From CAYVBN01 sp964538565 (GTDB lineage: Bacteria; Pseudomonadota; Alphaproteobacteria; Rhizobiales; Xanthobacteraceae), in contig CAZIGW010000258.1 of NCBI GenBank assembly GCA_964538565.1, positions 1 through 34,983 of the forward strand: a stretch of 34,983 nt of DNA. The letters are read 5' to 3'. Positions 23,147-32,172 of the stretch are shown piece by piece. The notes beneath the pieces were generated by a model. It was not told where the DNA came from. It did not search any database and worked only from the letters and a program-made list of their open reading frames with translations. The first letter of the stretch is position 1. Each line of letters begins with the position of its first letter. Both the position numbers and the translations under genes were made by a program.

Positions 23147-24046
23147 TCAGTTTCTGACCTTCATGTGGCCGAGAGCCGCGCGCAGTCCGTCGGCCAGCTT
23201 CACCGCGTCGTCATTGGCCCAGAAATGCATGAAGAACATCCGCGGCGTTTCCGTCAGCATGTGGCTGTGCAGGGCCGTCACCTCGATCCCGTGCTCGCGC
23301 AGCGCCTTGAGCACCGGGTTGACCTCCTCAGCCGCGAGCACGAAGTCGCCGGTGATCGCCGCCTTGCCGCCGCCTGTCGGCTGGAAATTGATGCCGATGG
23401 CCGAGCCCATGGCGGCGGGAATTTCCATGCCGCCCTCGGTCACCGGCTCCGCGCGCACGACGCTCACCTGGTAGATTCCGCCGGCGGCCTTGCCCTTGCG
23501 GCCGAGCGCGCGGTCGATGCCCGCGGTATCGAGGTCAAGCGCCGGGGCGGCCGGCGCGGGCGCCGCGCCGGAGGTTTCCGTAAGCGGCGTCTTGCTTGCG
23601 GCGAGCCCCGCGTGGAAAGCGGCGGCGAGCGCGCCGGGTGCGCCGTGACCGAGCACGTGCACGTACATCGTGTCGGGCGAGGCGCGCAGCAGATGGTTGT
23701 GGACCGCCGTGATCTCGATGCCGGCCTCGGTCAGCTTCTGCACCACCGGATTGATCTCCTCGTCGGTCAGCACGAGGTCGCCCATCGCCATCACCTGGTC
23801 GCCCGCCGGGCCTATCGCCTTGAAGGCAAGCCAGGACCCGAGCGCGAAGCCCGGCTTCAACGCGACGCCGTCGAGCCTCACCCGGAGATCGGTGCGCGGC
23901 AGGCCGACGCGATAGACCCCGCCGGGCATTTCGCTGCCGGTCTTGCCGAGGTTCCGCGCGACTTGTTGCTGCCAGCTTTCCTCGGCACCGGCATTCGTGG
24001 CCAATCCTGCGAGAAGAACGGCCGAGACACAGAGTGAACGCAGCAT
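23147..24046 (-). CDS. Exported protein with two DUF1259 (LppY/LpqO-like) domains
   Basis: 299 residues from the ATG at 24044-24046, with GGAGATG upstream. A Sec signal peptide (MLRSLCVSAVLLAGLATNAGA) is followed by two copies of the same domain. Copy one, about residues 35-150, has GGVYRVGLPRTDLRV, MGDLVLTDEEINPVVQKLTE and ITAVHNHLLRASPDTMYVHV. Copy two, about 185-299, has GGIYQVSVVRAEPV, TGDFVLAAEEVNPVLKALRE and VTALHSHMLTETPRMFFMHF. The two H-x-H motifs suggest metal binding, but no function is established to my knowledge. An Ala/Pro linker joins the copies. Transcribed toward, but probably separately from, the ABC importer. Confidence 0.85.
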   Translation of the reverse strand: MLRSLCVSAVLLAGLATNAGAEESWQQQVARNLGKTGSEMPGGVYRVGLPRTDLRVRLDGVALKPGFALGSWLAFKAIGPAGDQVMAMGDLVLTDEEINPVVQKLTEAGIEITAVHNHLLRASPDTMYVHVLGHGAPGALAAAFHAGLAASKTPLTETSGAAPAPAAPALDLDTAGIDRALGRKGKAAGGIYQVSVVRAEPVTEGGMEIPAAMGSAIGINFQPTGGGKAAITGDFVLAAEEVNPVLKALREHGIEVTALHSHMLTETPRMFFMHFWANDDAVKLADGLRAALGHMKVRN

Positions 24047-24407
24047 GAAACATCTCCTTCGATCGCGTGACATGCCCCCTCGCCCCGAATTCCCGCCGGC
24101 CGTGGAGCCGGTGATTCCTGCGGAACGTCTTGCGATTCTTGACGGTGCACGCGGTGAGGCGCGCAGAGGTGCCCTCTCGGCGTCGCCGCCGGTGCACGGA
24201 GATGGCAATTTTTGGAACACCAACCGTCCATCCCCTGCCCGCCCGGCAATACGAGAGCGAGCAGCGCTTGGATGGAGGTCCATCTGACGGGGAGGCTGCT
24301 TCAATCCCCGGAACGCCAAATGCTAGCGATGCCGGAGTGACAATTCCAAGGCGCGCGGGACGCCTTCATTCACATCGACGTGTACGCCGGCGCGGCGCGT
24401 TCCGGCA
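24047..24407. other. Intergenic region between DUF1259 and DUF1772 genes
   Basis: About 360 bp. Several open frames cross it but none has a ribosome binding site or a recognisable product. It must hold the promoter of the DUF1259 gene on the minus strand. A local A/T-rich patch near 24205-24216 is the only notable composition change. Nothing else was seen. Confidence 0.5.
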
Positions 24408-24848
24408 TTACCGCAGAAACCAGAGGTAGGCCGCGGTCGCGCACACACCGAACAGGCACCGCATGACGTGGAGTTCGCCCCAGGTCTTGATCAACTCGCG
24501 CGTTTCCGGAGTTGCGGCAGTCGTCTCCGTCCCCTGCAGGCGCTTGTTGATCGGCAGCATGAGGAGGAGCGTATAAGGCCAGTTCGCGAAGATGAGACCG
24601 GCGCCGACGAGCCAGTGCCAGTCGCCGTTGCGCCAGAAGGCGAACAGGCCGAACAGCGTCGAGGCGAACGCCAGGCTGGCCTGCACGGCAAACCCGCGCC
24701 CGTAGCTTGCCTTCCATTGGGTGAGCAGCGCCTTGTCGTCGAGATGAAGCCGCGCCGGCTGCTCGGCCGCGCTGACGTAGAGCGCGCCGCCCGTGAACAC
24801 GGCGGCCGTCACGACCGCAAGGCGTTCAGCAATGGCATAGTCGAGCAT
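24408..24848 (-). CDS. DUF1772 family membrane protein
   Basis: 146 residues from the ATG at 24846-24848, with GGAGG 4 nt upstream. Four membrane segments are visible (residues about 8-25, 57-75, 80-100 and 125-145). The family signature is at the first loop: GALYVSAAEQPARLHLDDKA, then QWKASYGRGFAVQASLA. Related fungal proteins are anthrone oxygenases; bacterial members are of unknown function. It is divergent from hemB with about 190 bp between the two starts. Confidence 0.82.
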   Translation of the reverse strand: MLDYAIAERLAVVTAAVFTGGALYVSAAEQPARLHLDDKALLTQWKASYGRGFAVQASLAFASTLFGLFAFWRNGDWHWLVGAGLIFANWPYTLLLMLPINKRLQGTETTAATPETRELIKTWGELHVMRCLFGVCATAAYLWFLR

Positions 24849-25035
24849 CGTGCCTCCGGGCCTCGTTTGCCTGCCTGTTGCCGCGCGGGCCTGCCGCACC
24901 GCCGCCATCGTGCCCGTTTCCTTGGGCCCGAGGCAATCGGTGCGGGGCCCGAGCTCTTCGGCAGCCAACAGGAGGGTGGCAAGCGCTTCCCGAAATCGCT
25001 AGAAAGAAGACCATTCCCCGCCCCGGAGCAGCACC

Positions 25036-26115
<1,080 letters not shown>

Positions 26116-26250
26116 TCCGACGGCCAGCCGGCAGTCCCCCGAAGGCGAACAGCCGTAAGCTGTGGAAAGCGGCCTCGCGAGCGGCCATCCGGACCCCGGG
26201 TGGCGTAGACTTGCGGGCGATCGCGCTTCGAGTTCAAGGCGCGCAGGATC

Positions 26251-26880
26251 ATGCGTTCGAGTTACGGCCCCCTGTACGAGGAGCCCTCGCGGCTGGCGCG
26301 CGCGCTCGTCGTCGCGTCCGCGGCGTTCGTGGTGCTGCTCGCGATCTGGGTGCTTGCCTGGACGCTCGGCAGCCGCTTCGCACCGCAGACCGCCGGGACG
26401 CCGGAGCGCGAGATCGATCAGCGTCTCGTCGGCGTTCTCGCCAAGGGCCGACCGGCCGCCCACGCGGCTCCCGCCGAGCCCGCTGCCCTGTCACGTCCCG
26501 CGCCGCCGGTTGCGGTGACAGCGGCCGAGCCGGCCGCCGCCGTCCCGACGCCCCCGTTCGCCGCGCTCGCGCCATGGCCGGGCTCGGCTCAGGCCCCGGA
26601 AGAGCGCCCCGGAAATGCGGCGGCGACCGGGGACCGCGCGGATATGACGCCGGATGTCGGTCCGGCCGAAGGGAGTTCCGGAGCGGCCGGGCCGGCGACG
26701 ATCGTTTCGCCGGGGAACGAGCCCATTCCGCTGCCGCCGCCGCGCCCGCGACAGACGGTGGAACTCGATGCGGAGGCGTCCGTGCCGCTGCCGCGCGCGC
26801 GACCGGCGGCAACGGCGCCCGAGCCCGAGGGCACAGCGCCTGCGAACGACATCAGCCGCTACTGGCCGGACATGCGGTAG
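26251..26880 (+). CDS. Membrane-anchored Pro/Ala-rich protein of unknown function
   Basis: 209 residues from ATG with AGGATC upstream. A short cytoplasmic N-terminus (MRSSYGPLYEEPSRLAR) is followed by one membrane segment, about residues 18-42 (ALVVASAAFVVLLAIWVLAW), then a 160-residue periplasmic tail rich in Pro, Ala and Glu. Two short repeats of the type IPLPPPRPR and VPLPRARP occur near the end, followed by NDISRYWPDMR. The codon third positions fit a coding sequence. Such tails often span the periplasm or bind the wall, but no family was recognised. Confidence 0.65.
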   Translation: MRSSYGPLYEEPSRLARALVVASAAFVVLLAIWVLAWTLGSRFAPQTAGTPEREIDQRLVGVLAKGRPAAHAAPAEPAALSRPAPPVAVTAAEPAAAVPTPPFAALAPWPGSAQAPEERPGNAAATGDRADMTPDVGPAEGSSGAAGPATIVSPGNEPIPLPPPRPRQTVELDAEASVPLPRARPAATAPEPEGTAPANDISRYWPDMR

Positions 26881-26917
26881 CCGGTCTCGAACGAGAGATT
26901 TCGAGAAACGCTCCGCC

Positions 26918-28138
26918 TCACTCCATCGCCCGCACGGTCTCGATGCGCGAGGGATGATAGCCGTCGGCGGCCAGCGCCTGCAGGATCGCCTCGGCGTGGA
27001 CGCCGTCGCGCGTCTCGAGCGTGATGTCGAGCTTCGCGCCTTTCGCCGGCACGTCGAGAAACAGCCGGCGATGGTCGACCTCCAGAATGTTGGCGCCGAG
27101 CTCGCCGAGCCGCGTGGCGATCTGGCCGAGCACGCCGGGGCGGTCCGGGATGGTCAGCCGGAAGGACACGATGCGGCTCTCGCGTTCGAGCTCGCGCATC
27201 ATGATGGAGGCGAGAATGCGCGCGTCGATGTTGCCGCCGCACAGCACGAGCCCGATCTTCCTGCCGCGAAAACGCTCCGGCTCGGCCAGCATGGCGGCAA
27301 GACCGGCGGCGCCCGCGCCCTCCGCCATCGTCTTCTGCAACGTCAGATAGGTGTTCACCGCGCGTTCGAGATGTTCCTCGTCGACCAATACGATGTCGGA
27401 GACGAGTGCGCGCACGATCGGCAGCGCCAGCCGGCCGACGTTGGCGACCGCGATGCCCTCGGCGAGCGTCGCGCCGCCGACCGGGCGATGCTCGCCCATG
27501 ACGGCGTTGCGCATCGAGGGATAGAGCGCCGCCTCCACGCCGATGATGCCGATATTCTGGTTCGCGGCGCGTGCCGCGATCGCGTTGCCGGCGATCAGCC
27601 CGCCGCCCCCGATCGGGATCACCAGCATGTCGAGGTCGGGCACGTCTTCCAGCATTTCGAGCGCGATGGTGCCCTGCCCGGCGATCACGTGCGGATCGTC
27701 ATAGGGGTGAACGAAGGTCAGCCCGCGCTCGCGCGCGATCGTCTCGGCGCGGACCTGCGAGTCGGCGACCGTCTCGCCTTCGAGCAGCACCTCGGCCCCG
27801 TAGGCCTGCGTCGCCGCGATCTTCACGTAGGGGGTCGTCACCGGCATCACGATAGTGGCCGGAATGCCGAGCCGCGCCGCGTGGTAGGCGACCGCCTGGG
27901 CGTGATTTCCGGCCGACATCGCGATCACGCCGCGACATTCCTGCCGCGAGACCGACGCGAGCTTCGTCACCGCGCCGCGCTCCTTGAAGGAATTGGTGAC
28001 CTGGAGGTTCTCGTATTTGACGTAGACCTCGGCGCCGGTCAGGGCCGAGATCTTCGGAGCCGGCAACATCGGCGTGCGCAGGACCTGGCCGGCAATCGTC
28101 CGGCGAGCGGCGTGGATGTCGGCGGGCGTAACGGTCAC
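26918..28138 (-). CDS. ilvA: Threonine ammonia-lyase (threonine dehydratase) with C-terminal ACT domain
   Basis: PLP enzyme converting threonine to 2-oxobutanoate for isoleucine synthesis or threonine breakdown. 406 residues from the GTG at 28136-28138, chosen for its ribosome binding site (GAGGGGAAGG); the upstream extension of the frame lacks homology. PLP lysine in VTNSFKERGAV (Lys52), SAGNHAQAVAYHA, the phosphate-binding loop IPIGGGGLIAG (near 175-184). A regulatory ACT domain starts near residue 325 (IVSFRLTIPDRPGVLGQIA). The single ACT domain and 400-residue length resemble the TdcB-like IlvA of many alphaproteobacteria. Serine-racemase-like activity cannot be excluded. Convergent with the Pro-rich gene. 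Confidence 0.92.
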   Translation of the reverse strand: MTVTPADIHAARRTIAGQVLRTPMLPAPKISALTGAEVYVKYENLQVTNSFKERGAVTKLASVSRQECRGVIAMSAGNHAQAVAYHAARLGIPATIVMPVTTPYVKIAATQAYGAEVLLEGETVADSQVRAETIARERGLTFVHPYDDPHVIAGQGTIALEMLEDVPDLDMLVIPIGGGGLIAGNAIAARAANQNIGIIGVEAALYPSMRNAVMGEHRPVGGATLAEGIAVANVGRLALPIVRALVSDIVLVDEEHLERAVNTYLTLQKTMAEGAGAAGLAAMLAEPERFRGRKIGLVLCGGNIDARILASIMMRELERESRIVSFRLTIPDRPGVLGQIATRLGELGANILEVDHRRLFLDVPAKGAKLDITLETRDGVHAEAILQALAADGYHPSRIETVRAME

Positions 28139-28308
28139 TTTACCTTCCCCTCTTGCAGGCGGGCTTGCGAGCGTACCGGGTTCACGCCGGCTTGGCACCC
28201 GCGTCGGCGTTCCTCCCGCCCGCCCCTTGCGAACCGCCGCATTTTTCTCCATTTCCGTTGGAACCCTGCGTCGCGATGCGGCGATGATCGCGCCCAAGGA
28301 GGCCCCGC

Positions 28309-28863
28309 ATGACGGACGGCGAGCCGAGAAGCGCCGGCTTCACCATCGAGGTGAAGCCGCATGCCTACGATCCGGTCACCCATCCCGAGCTGTTCGACGG
28401 GGTGCTCGCGCGTCGCGTGGTCGCCTTCGTGATCGACGCGGTGCTCATCCTGGCGCCCGTCGTGATCGCCGCGCTGTTCATCTTCCTGTTCGGCCTCGTG
28501 ACCTTCGGCTTCGGCTGGCTGCTGTTCTGGCTGCTCAGTCCGGCGACCGTGATCTGGGTCCTGCTCTACTACGGCTTCGGCTTCGGCAGCCCGGCCTCGG
28601 CGACGATCGGCATGCGGGTGATGGGCATCGAAATGCGCACCTGGTACGGCTCGCCGGCCTATTTCGTGCTCGGCGCCGTGCACGCGATCATCTTCTGGCT
28701 GACGATCTCCACCCTGACGCCGCTCATCCTCGTCGTCGGCTTCTTCAACGAGCGCGGGCGGCTGCTGCACGACATTCTGCTCGGGACCGTGGTGATCAAC
28801 AGCCCCGAGCGTGCCGACGTCCTCAGGACCGCGGCCGACTTCGGGGCCGAGGATCGCGTCTGA
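28309..28863 (+). CDS. RDD family membrane protein
   Basis: 184 residues from ATG with a good GGAGG upstream. The defining RDD residues are visible: Arg in LARRVVAFVIDAVLILAP (residues about 33-50), whose Asp is the first D, and the second Asp in LLHDILLGTVVIN near residue 160. Three or four membrane segments. A Tyr-rich middle part (LLYYGFGFGSPASATIGMR) is typical of this family. Function is not established; some members are linked to ion exchange. Followed after 98 bp by bpt on the same strand, an order I recall from Rhizobiales chromosomes. Confidence 0.88.
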   Translation: MTDGEPRSAGFTIEVKPHAYDPVTHPELFDGVLARRVVAFVIDAVLILAPVVIAALFIFLFGLVTFGFGWLLFWLLSPATVIWVLLYYGFGFGSPASATIGMRVMGIEMRTWYGSPAYFVLGAVHAIIFWLTISTLTPLILVVGFFNERGRLLHDILLGTVVINSPERADVLRTAADFGAEDRV

Positions 28864-28961
28864 GGACATCCATGACGGCGGCGAAAAAGGGCTTTGACGC
28901 GGCCCACCCGCCGCGCAATCCTTGAGAACAGGCTGGCGAACGCCGGCGCCGGGACAGGTCC

Positions 28962-29711
28962 GTGACTCAGCATTCGCGCGACACGCCGCAGTTCTACCTC
29001 ACCGCTCCGTCGCCCTGCCCGTATCTGCCGGGCCAGGAGGAGCGCAAGGTGTTCACGCATCTCGTCGGCGAGCGCGCGCCCGAGCTCAACGATCTCCTCA
29101 CCCACGGCGGCTTCCGCCGCAGCCAGTCGATCGCGTACCGCCCGGCGTGCGAGGGCTGCCGCGCCTGCGTCTCGATACGCATCCCGGTCGCGGATTTCCA
29201 CCCCTCGCGCAACATGCGGCGGATCCTGGCGCGCAACGCCGACCTCGTCGGCGACATGCGGGTCACCGCACCGACGTCCGAACAATATTCCGTCTTCCGC
29301 GCCTATCTGGACGCGCGCCATCATGACGGCGGCATGGCGGACATGACCGTGCTTGACTACGCCATGATGGTCGAGGACAGCCACGTGGAGACGCGAATCG
29401 TCGAATATCGTCGGCGCGGTCCCGACAGCGGCTTCACCGGACGGGGCAGCGGCGAGCTGCTCGCGGTTGCGCTCACCGACGTGCTCGGCGACGGCCTCTC
29501 GATGGTCTATTCGTTCTTCGAGCCGGCCGAACACGCGCGCTCCCTCGGCACCTTCATGATCCTGGACCACATCGCCCGTGCCCACGGCATGGGCCTGAGC
29601 TACGTCTATCTCGGCTACTGGGTGCGCGGCTCGCGCAAGATGGACTACAAGGGCCGGTTCCTGCCGCAGGAGCGGCTGATGCCGAACGGCTGGGTCCGGT
29701 TCGAACGATAG
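28962..29711 (+). CDS. bpt: Aspartate/glutamate leucyltransferase (Bpt; arginyltransferase family)
   Basis: Adds an N-degron amino acid to proteins that begin with Asp or Glu (leucine in bacterial Bpt) from aminoacyl-tRNA, marking them for ClpSA/ClpP. 249 residues from the GTG at 28962. The N-terminal cysteine motifs are present: PCPYLPGQEERKVF (Cys19) and ACEGCRACVSIRIP (Cys63, 66, 69). The GNAT-like C-terminal half has SMVYSFFEPAEHARSLGTF, LGYWVRGSRKMDYKGRFLP and the usual ending GWVRF. Complete. Confidence 0.95.
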   Translation: MTQHSRDTPQFYLTAPSPCPYLPGQEERKVFTHLVGERAPELNDLLTHGGFRRSQSIAYRPACEGCRACVSIRIPVADFHPSRNMRRILARNADLVGDMRVTAPTSEQYSVFRAYLDARHHDGGMADMTVLDYAMMVEDSHVETRIVEYRRRGPDSGFTGRGSGELLAVALTDVLGDGLSMVYSFFEPAEHARSLGTFMILDHIARAHGMGLSYVYLGYWVRGSRKMDYKGRFLPQERLMPNGWVRFER

Positions 29712-29725
29712 TTCACGCTGCGCTC

Positions 29726-31066
29726 TCAGTGGCCGAGGCCCGGGACCCGCAGCCCGAACGTCTGCAGCACCAGCACGAGGTTGAGGAGCAGCACGACCGC
29801 GGCGCCGATCACGGCGACCGTCTGCGTCAATCGGCCGTTGGCGAAGCGTCCCATGATGTCACGCCGACGCGTGAACATCACCAGGGCGATCATCGGCACC
29901 GGCAAGGCGAGGCTCAGCACGACCTGGCTGATGACGAGCGCGCTCGTCGCATTCACCCCCATGCCGACCGCGACGAAGGCGGGAAGCATCGTGACGAGCC
30001 GGCGCACCCAGACCGGGATGCGGAATCCGACGAAGCCCTGCATGATCAATTGCCCCGCCATGGTGCCGACGACCGAACTGGAGATGCCCGAGGCGATCAG
30101 CGAGACGAGAAACACCGAGGCGGCGGCCGCGCCGAGCAAGGGCGTCAGCGTGTGATATGCGGTCTCGATTTCCGCCACGTCGCTGTAGCCCTGGTGGAAT
30201 GCGGCCGAGGCCATCATGACCATCGCCATGTTGACCAGCCCGGCGACCGCCAGGGCGGCCATGACTTCGCAGTTCGAGAAGCGCAGCAGCGCCGCACGCT
30301 CCTTGTCGTTGCGCGCCGGTGCGCGCGCCTGCGTCAGGCCCGAATGCAGATAGACGGCGTGCGGCATCACCGTCGCGCCGATGATTCCGACCGAGATGGT
30401 CAGCGCGTCGGCGTCCGGTATGGTCGGGGTGAAGACATGCCACACGGCCTGCGCCCATTCGATCGGCGCGACGAACATCTCGATGAGGTAACAAAGGCCG
30501 ATGGTCGCCACCATCGCGCCGATGACGATCTCCATCAGACGGAAGCCGCCGCGCTCGAGGGTCAGAATGCCGTAGGTCACGATCGCGGTGACCGTCATGC
30601 CGGCGATCAGCGGCATGCCGAACAGAAGCGAGAGGCCGATGGCGCCGCCGAGAAACTCGGCGAGATCGGTCGCCATGGCGGCGACCTCGCTCACACCCCA
30701 CATGACGAACACGACCGGCCGGGGAAATTCGTCCCGGCACATCTCGGCGAGATTGCGGTTGGTCACGATGCCCAGCTTGGCCGACAGGCCCTGAAACAGC
30801 ATCGCGATCAGGTTGGCGACCAGCACGACCCACAGCAGCGTGTAGCCGTATTTCGCGCCGGCCTGGATGTTGGTGGCGAAATTGCCCGGGTCCATGTAGG
30901 CGATCGAGGCGATCACCGCCGGACCCACGAACAGGAAGAACGAGGCGCGGCCGACCGGCCGGCCGGCAAGCACCTCGCGAATGGCCTGCGTCGTGCGATC
31001 GATTTCCAACCGTCCCGCGTCCTCGACGCCCGGATGATCCGACGCCCAGGGCGCCTCGCTCAACAT
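29726..31066 (-). CDS. mntH: Nramp-family manganese/divalent-metal transporter
   Basis: Proton-coupled uptake of Mn2+ (and Fe2+). 446 residues from the ATG at 31064-31066, with about 11 membrane segments. The first metal motif is AYMDPGNFATNIQ (Asp59 and Asn62) in segment 1; the second is GATVMPHAVYLHS in segment 6. The conserved transport signature (NAGAA-like region TLTPLLGAAAASVFLVSLIA) follows. The ribosome binding site is weak. A Fur/Mur-like palindrome lies 10 nt upstream, arguing for manganese or iron control. Divergent from the NepR-like gene. Confidence 0.95.
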   Translation of the reverse strand: MLSEAPWASDHPGVEDAGRLEIDRTTQAIREVLAGRPVGRASFFLFVGPAVIASIAYMDPGNFATNIQAGAKYGYTLLWVVLVANLIAMLFQGLSAKLGIVTNRNLAEMCRDEFPRPVVFVMWGVSEVAAMATDLAEFLGGAIGLSLLFGMPLIAGMTVTAIVTYGILTLERGGFRLMEIVIGAMVATIGLCYLIEMFVAPIEWAQAVWHVFTPTIPDADALTISVGIIGATVMPHAVYLHSGLTQARAPARNDKERAALLRFSNCEVMAALAVAGLVNMAMVMMASAAFHQGYSDVAEIETAYHTLTPLLGAAAASVFLVSLIASGISSSVVGTMAGQLIMQGFVGFRIPVWVRRLVTMLPAFVAVGMGVNATSALVISQVVLSLALPVPMIALVMFTRRRDIMGRFANGRLTQTVAVIGAAVVLLLNLVLVLQTFGLRVPGLGH

Positions 31067-31075
31067 CTTAGCTTA

Positions 31076-31097
31076 TTGCAAGTAATTCGCAATTGCA
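31076..31097 (-). promoter_or_regulatory. Candidate Mur/Fur operator of mntH
   Basis: On the minus strand the core TTGCGAATTACTTGCAA (31076-31092) is a dyad of form TTGCnAnTnAnTnGCAA. A second TGCAA (rc of 31093-31097) lies at the upstream flank. It resembles the Mn-responsive Mur (Fur-family) boxes of alphaproteobacteria and ends 10 nt before the mntH ATG. That closeness implies a very short or absent mRNA leader, or a start codon further inside the gene. Confidence 0.6.
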
Positions 31098-31108
31098 CGC
31101 CAGCAGCC

Positions 31109-31119
31109 GGGGGGGGGGG
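31109..31119. repeat. Run of eleven G upstream of mntH
   Basis: An uninterrupted G tract of 11 on the plus strand (C on the mntH strand), 12 bp upstream of the palindrome and about 43-53 bp upstream of the mntH ATG. Such tracts slip during replication, so its length may vary between cells. Sequencing error in the tract length is possible. Confidence 0.8.
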
Positions 31120-31130
31120 CGGAAAGCTCA

Positions 31131-31155
31131 GGAACCCGGATCCATTTCCGCGGTT
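31131..31155 (+). promoter_or_regulatory. Candidate EcfG (general stress sigma factor) promoter
   Basis: GGAAC at 31131-31135, 16 nt, then GGTT at 31152-31155. The alphaproteobacterial EcfG consensus is GGAAC-N16/17-CGTT, so there is one mismatch. It is 73 nt upstream of the NepR-like start codon and on the same strand. Target and promoter type agree, which strengthens both calls. Confidence 0.55.
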
Positions 31156-31227
31156 TGCCAAGAATGGGAAGTGGCCGTTCTCGACACTGCGTGGCGAGGC
31201 CGGGCCGACCGCCCCAGAGGTCTTGCC

Positions 31228-31431
31228 GTGTCATCGTGCGTGCGAAAGCCACCCGTCCACCCCACCCCCCGCCACGTCATTGACGTGCTCGGACGCAGCC
31301 TCGGCGCCTTCTATTCGGACGTGGCCTGGGAGTCGCTGCCCGACCGCTTTTTCCACCTGCTCGACGCGATGGACCAGAAGGAGCGCGCGGCGTCCTGCAC
31401 GGGCGCGCGAACAGGCGCGGGAAAGCCCTAG
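31228..31431 (+). CDS. NepR-like anti-sigma factor (orphan)
   Basis: 67 residues from the GTG at 31228-31230, with AGAGG seven nt upstream. The core matches NepR, the small protein that holds the stress sigma factor EcfG until phosphorylated PhyR removes it: helix one VIDVLGRSLGAFYSDVA (18-33), the conserved link WESLPDRF (34-41), helix two FHLLDAMDQKERA. The Y-x-D-V ... P-D-R-F ... L-L spacing is that of NepR. The tails are short and disordered (RKPPVHPTP; CTGARTGAGKP). Usually nepR lies next to ecfG and phyR; here neither is present. A candidate EcfG promoter lies upstream. It may be a second NepR, a NepR-like protein with another partner, or the genome's only copy displaced. Confidence 0.72.
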   Translation: MSSCVRKPPVHPTPRHVIDVLGRSLGAFYSDVAWESLPDRFFHLLDAMDQKERAASCTGARTGAGKP

Positions 31432-31838
31432 CGACAATCGTTCCCAGGCGGAACGCCCCGATCGATCTCGCGGGAGCCTTCGGCTTTTTCTTCGGTCCTG
31501 GTCTTTTCCGCGAGTAAAGTCCAGGTCTCCGGCATGTTCAGCCGTACATTTCGATGGTCAAGCGAGGTCGTTCTGCACGCCATCGCGCGACATTGCCCGG
31601 CGAATTGTCGATAATGCTTGTCGCTTGCACGACGCCTTCCGTTCTGCGCGTGAGGCGCTCAACTCCTTCGAATTTTTTTGCAAGAAAACCGGCAGAGGCT
31701 CCAACGAGTTCCGATCCTACTCTTCAATGTTTCTCGGGGCACTTTCCGGAAATATCCGGAATGGCGGGAACTACATACGAACGTTTCGGATTGTCTTGCG
31801 AGGGACGTGCCTACCTGTGGCATCGCATTCGGGGACAG
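31432..31838 (+). other. Region between the NepR-like gene and the small helical protein gene
   Basis: About 400 bp. It holds the weak terminator near 31474 and an A/T-rich stretch around 31660-31690 with a T7 run. The open frame that runs through 31554-31838 has no ribosome binding site or recognisable product and is best seen as untranslated upstream sequence of the next gene. Nothing else was recognised. Confidence 0.4.
31474..31490 (+). terminator. Weak intrinsic terminator after the NepR-like gene
   Basis: AGCC and GGCT pair around a TTC loop (with a possible G-T pair at the base), followed by TTTTC. It lies 43 nt after the stop codon. The stem is only four or five base pairs, so termination may be partial. 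Confidence 0.4.
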
Positions 31839-32051
31839 ATGGCCGACCTGGACGAGTACAAGCGCAACGCGGCCGGGTGCCTGCACCTCGCGAGATCCGC
31901 CTCGGAGCCGGAAATCGAGGTGATGTTCCTCGAGATGGTGCGCTCGTGGCTCCTGCTCGTCGCACAGGCCGAGCGCAAGCGGGACCACGGCGACTATCGC
32001 TTGCCCGATCCGCAACCCCGGGCTTCATCGGACGACGGGAGCCTGGACTAG
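31839..32051 (+). CDS. Small helical protein related to the one at 7282-7473
   Basis: 70 residues from ATG 31839-31841 (MADLDEYKRNAAG), with GGGGA close upstream. Two helices: YKRNAAGCLHLARSAS and VMFLEMVRSWLLLVAQAER, then a polar, probably disordered tail rich in Pro, Ser and Asp. The pattern A-A-x-C-L-x-L-A ... W-x-L-L-x-x-Q-A is shared with the 63-residue protein between ribE and ribD. Some Hyphomicrobiales genomes have many such proteins; function unknown. Longer in-frame starts upstream would add sequence without similarity. Confidence 0.65.
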   Translation: MADLDEYKRNAAGCLHLARSASEPEIEVMFLEMVRSWLLLVAQAERKRDHGDYRLPDPQPRASSDDGSLD

Positions 32052-32100
32052 AGCCTGTCCGGCGTTGATGCGATGAAAGCCGGCGCTCGAGGTTCTTGCC

Positions 32101-32154
32101 TAAACGCGTTTCCTTCACGCGAACCGATACTCACTCCGCTCGAGAGCGCTCTGG
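32101..32154. repeat. Dispersed alphaproteobacterial intergenic repeat
   Basis: The segment from TAAACGCGTTTCCTTCACGC through CTCGAGAGCGCTCTGG closely resembles a short repeat I recall from many Bradyrhizobium and Rhizobium intergenic regions (AACGCGTTTCCTTCACGCGAACCGG-type). The copy here is intact in its left half and diverged in the middle. It lies between convergent genes. Confidence 0.65.
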
Positions 32155-32172
32155 CTTCCCGCGGGGGAAGGC

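Noticed and set aside
28872..28925. 17-codon frame (MTAAKKGFDAAHPPRNP) with GAGGA upstream, between the RDD gene and bpt
   Set aside because: Too short to judge from one sequence; might be a leader peptide for bpt but no attenuator-like fold was seen.
29729..32068. Plus-strand frame of 779 codons across mntH
   Set aside because: Antisense to mntH and Asp/His-rich; its right end overlaps the NepR-like gene in another frame, which has a real family match.
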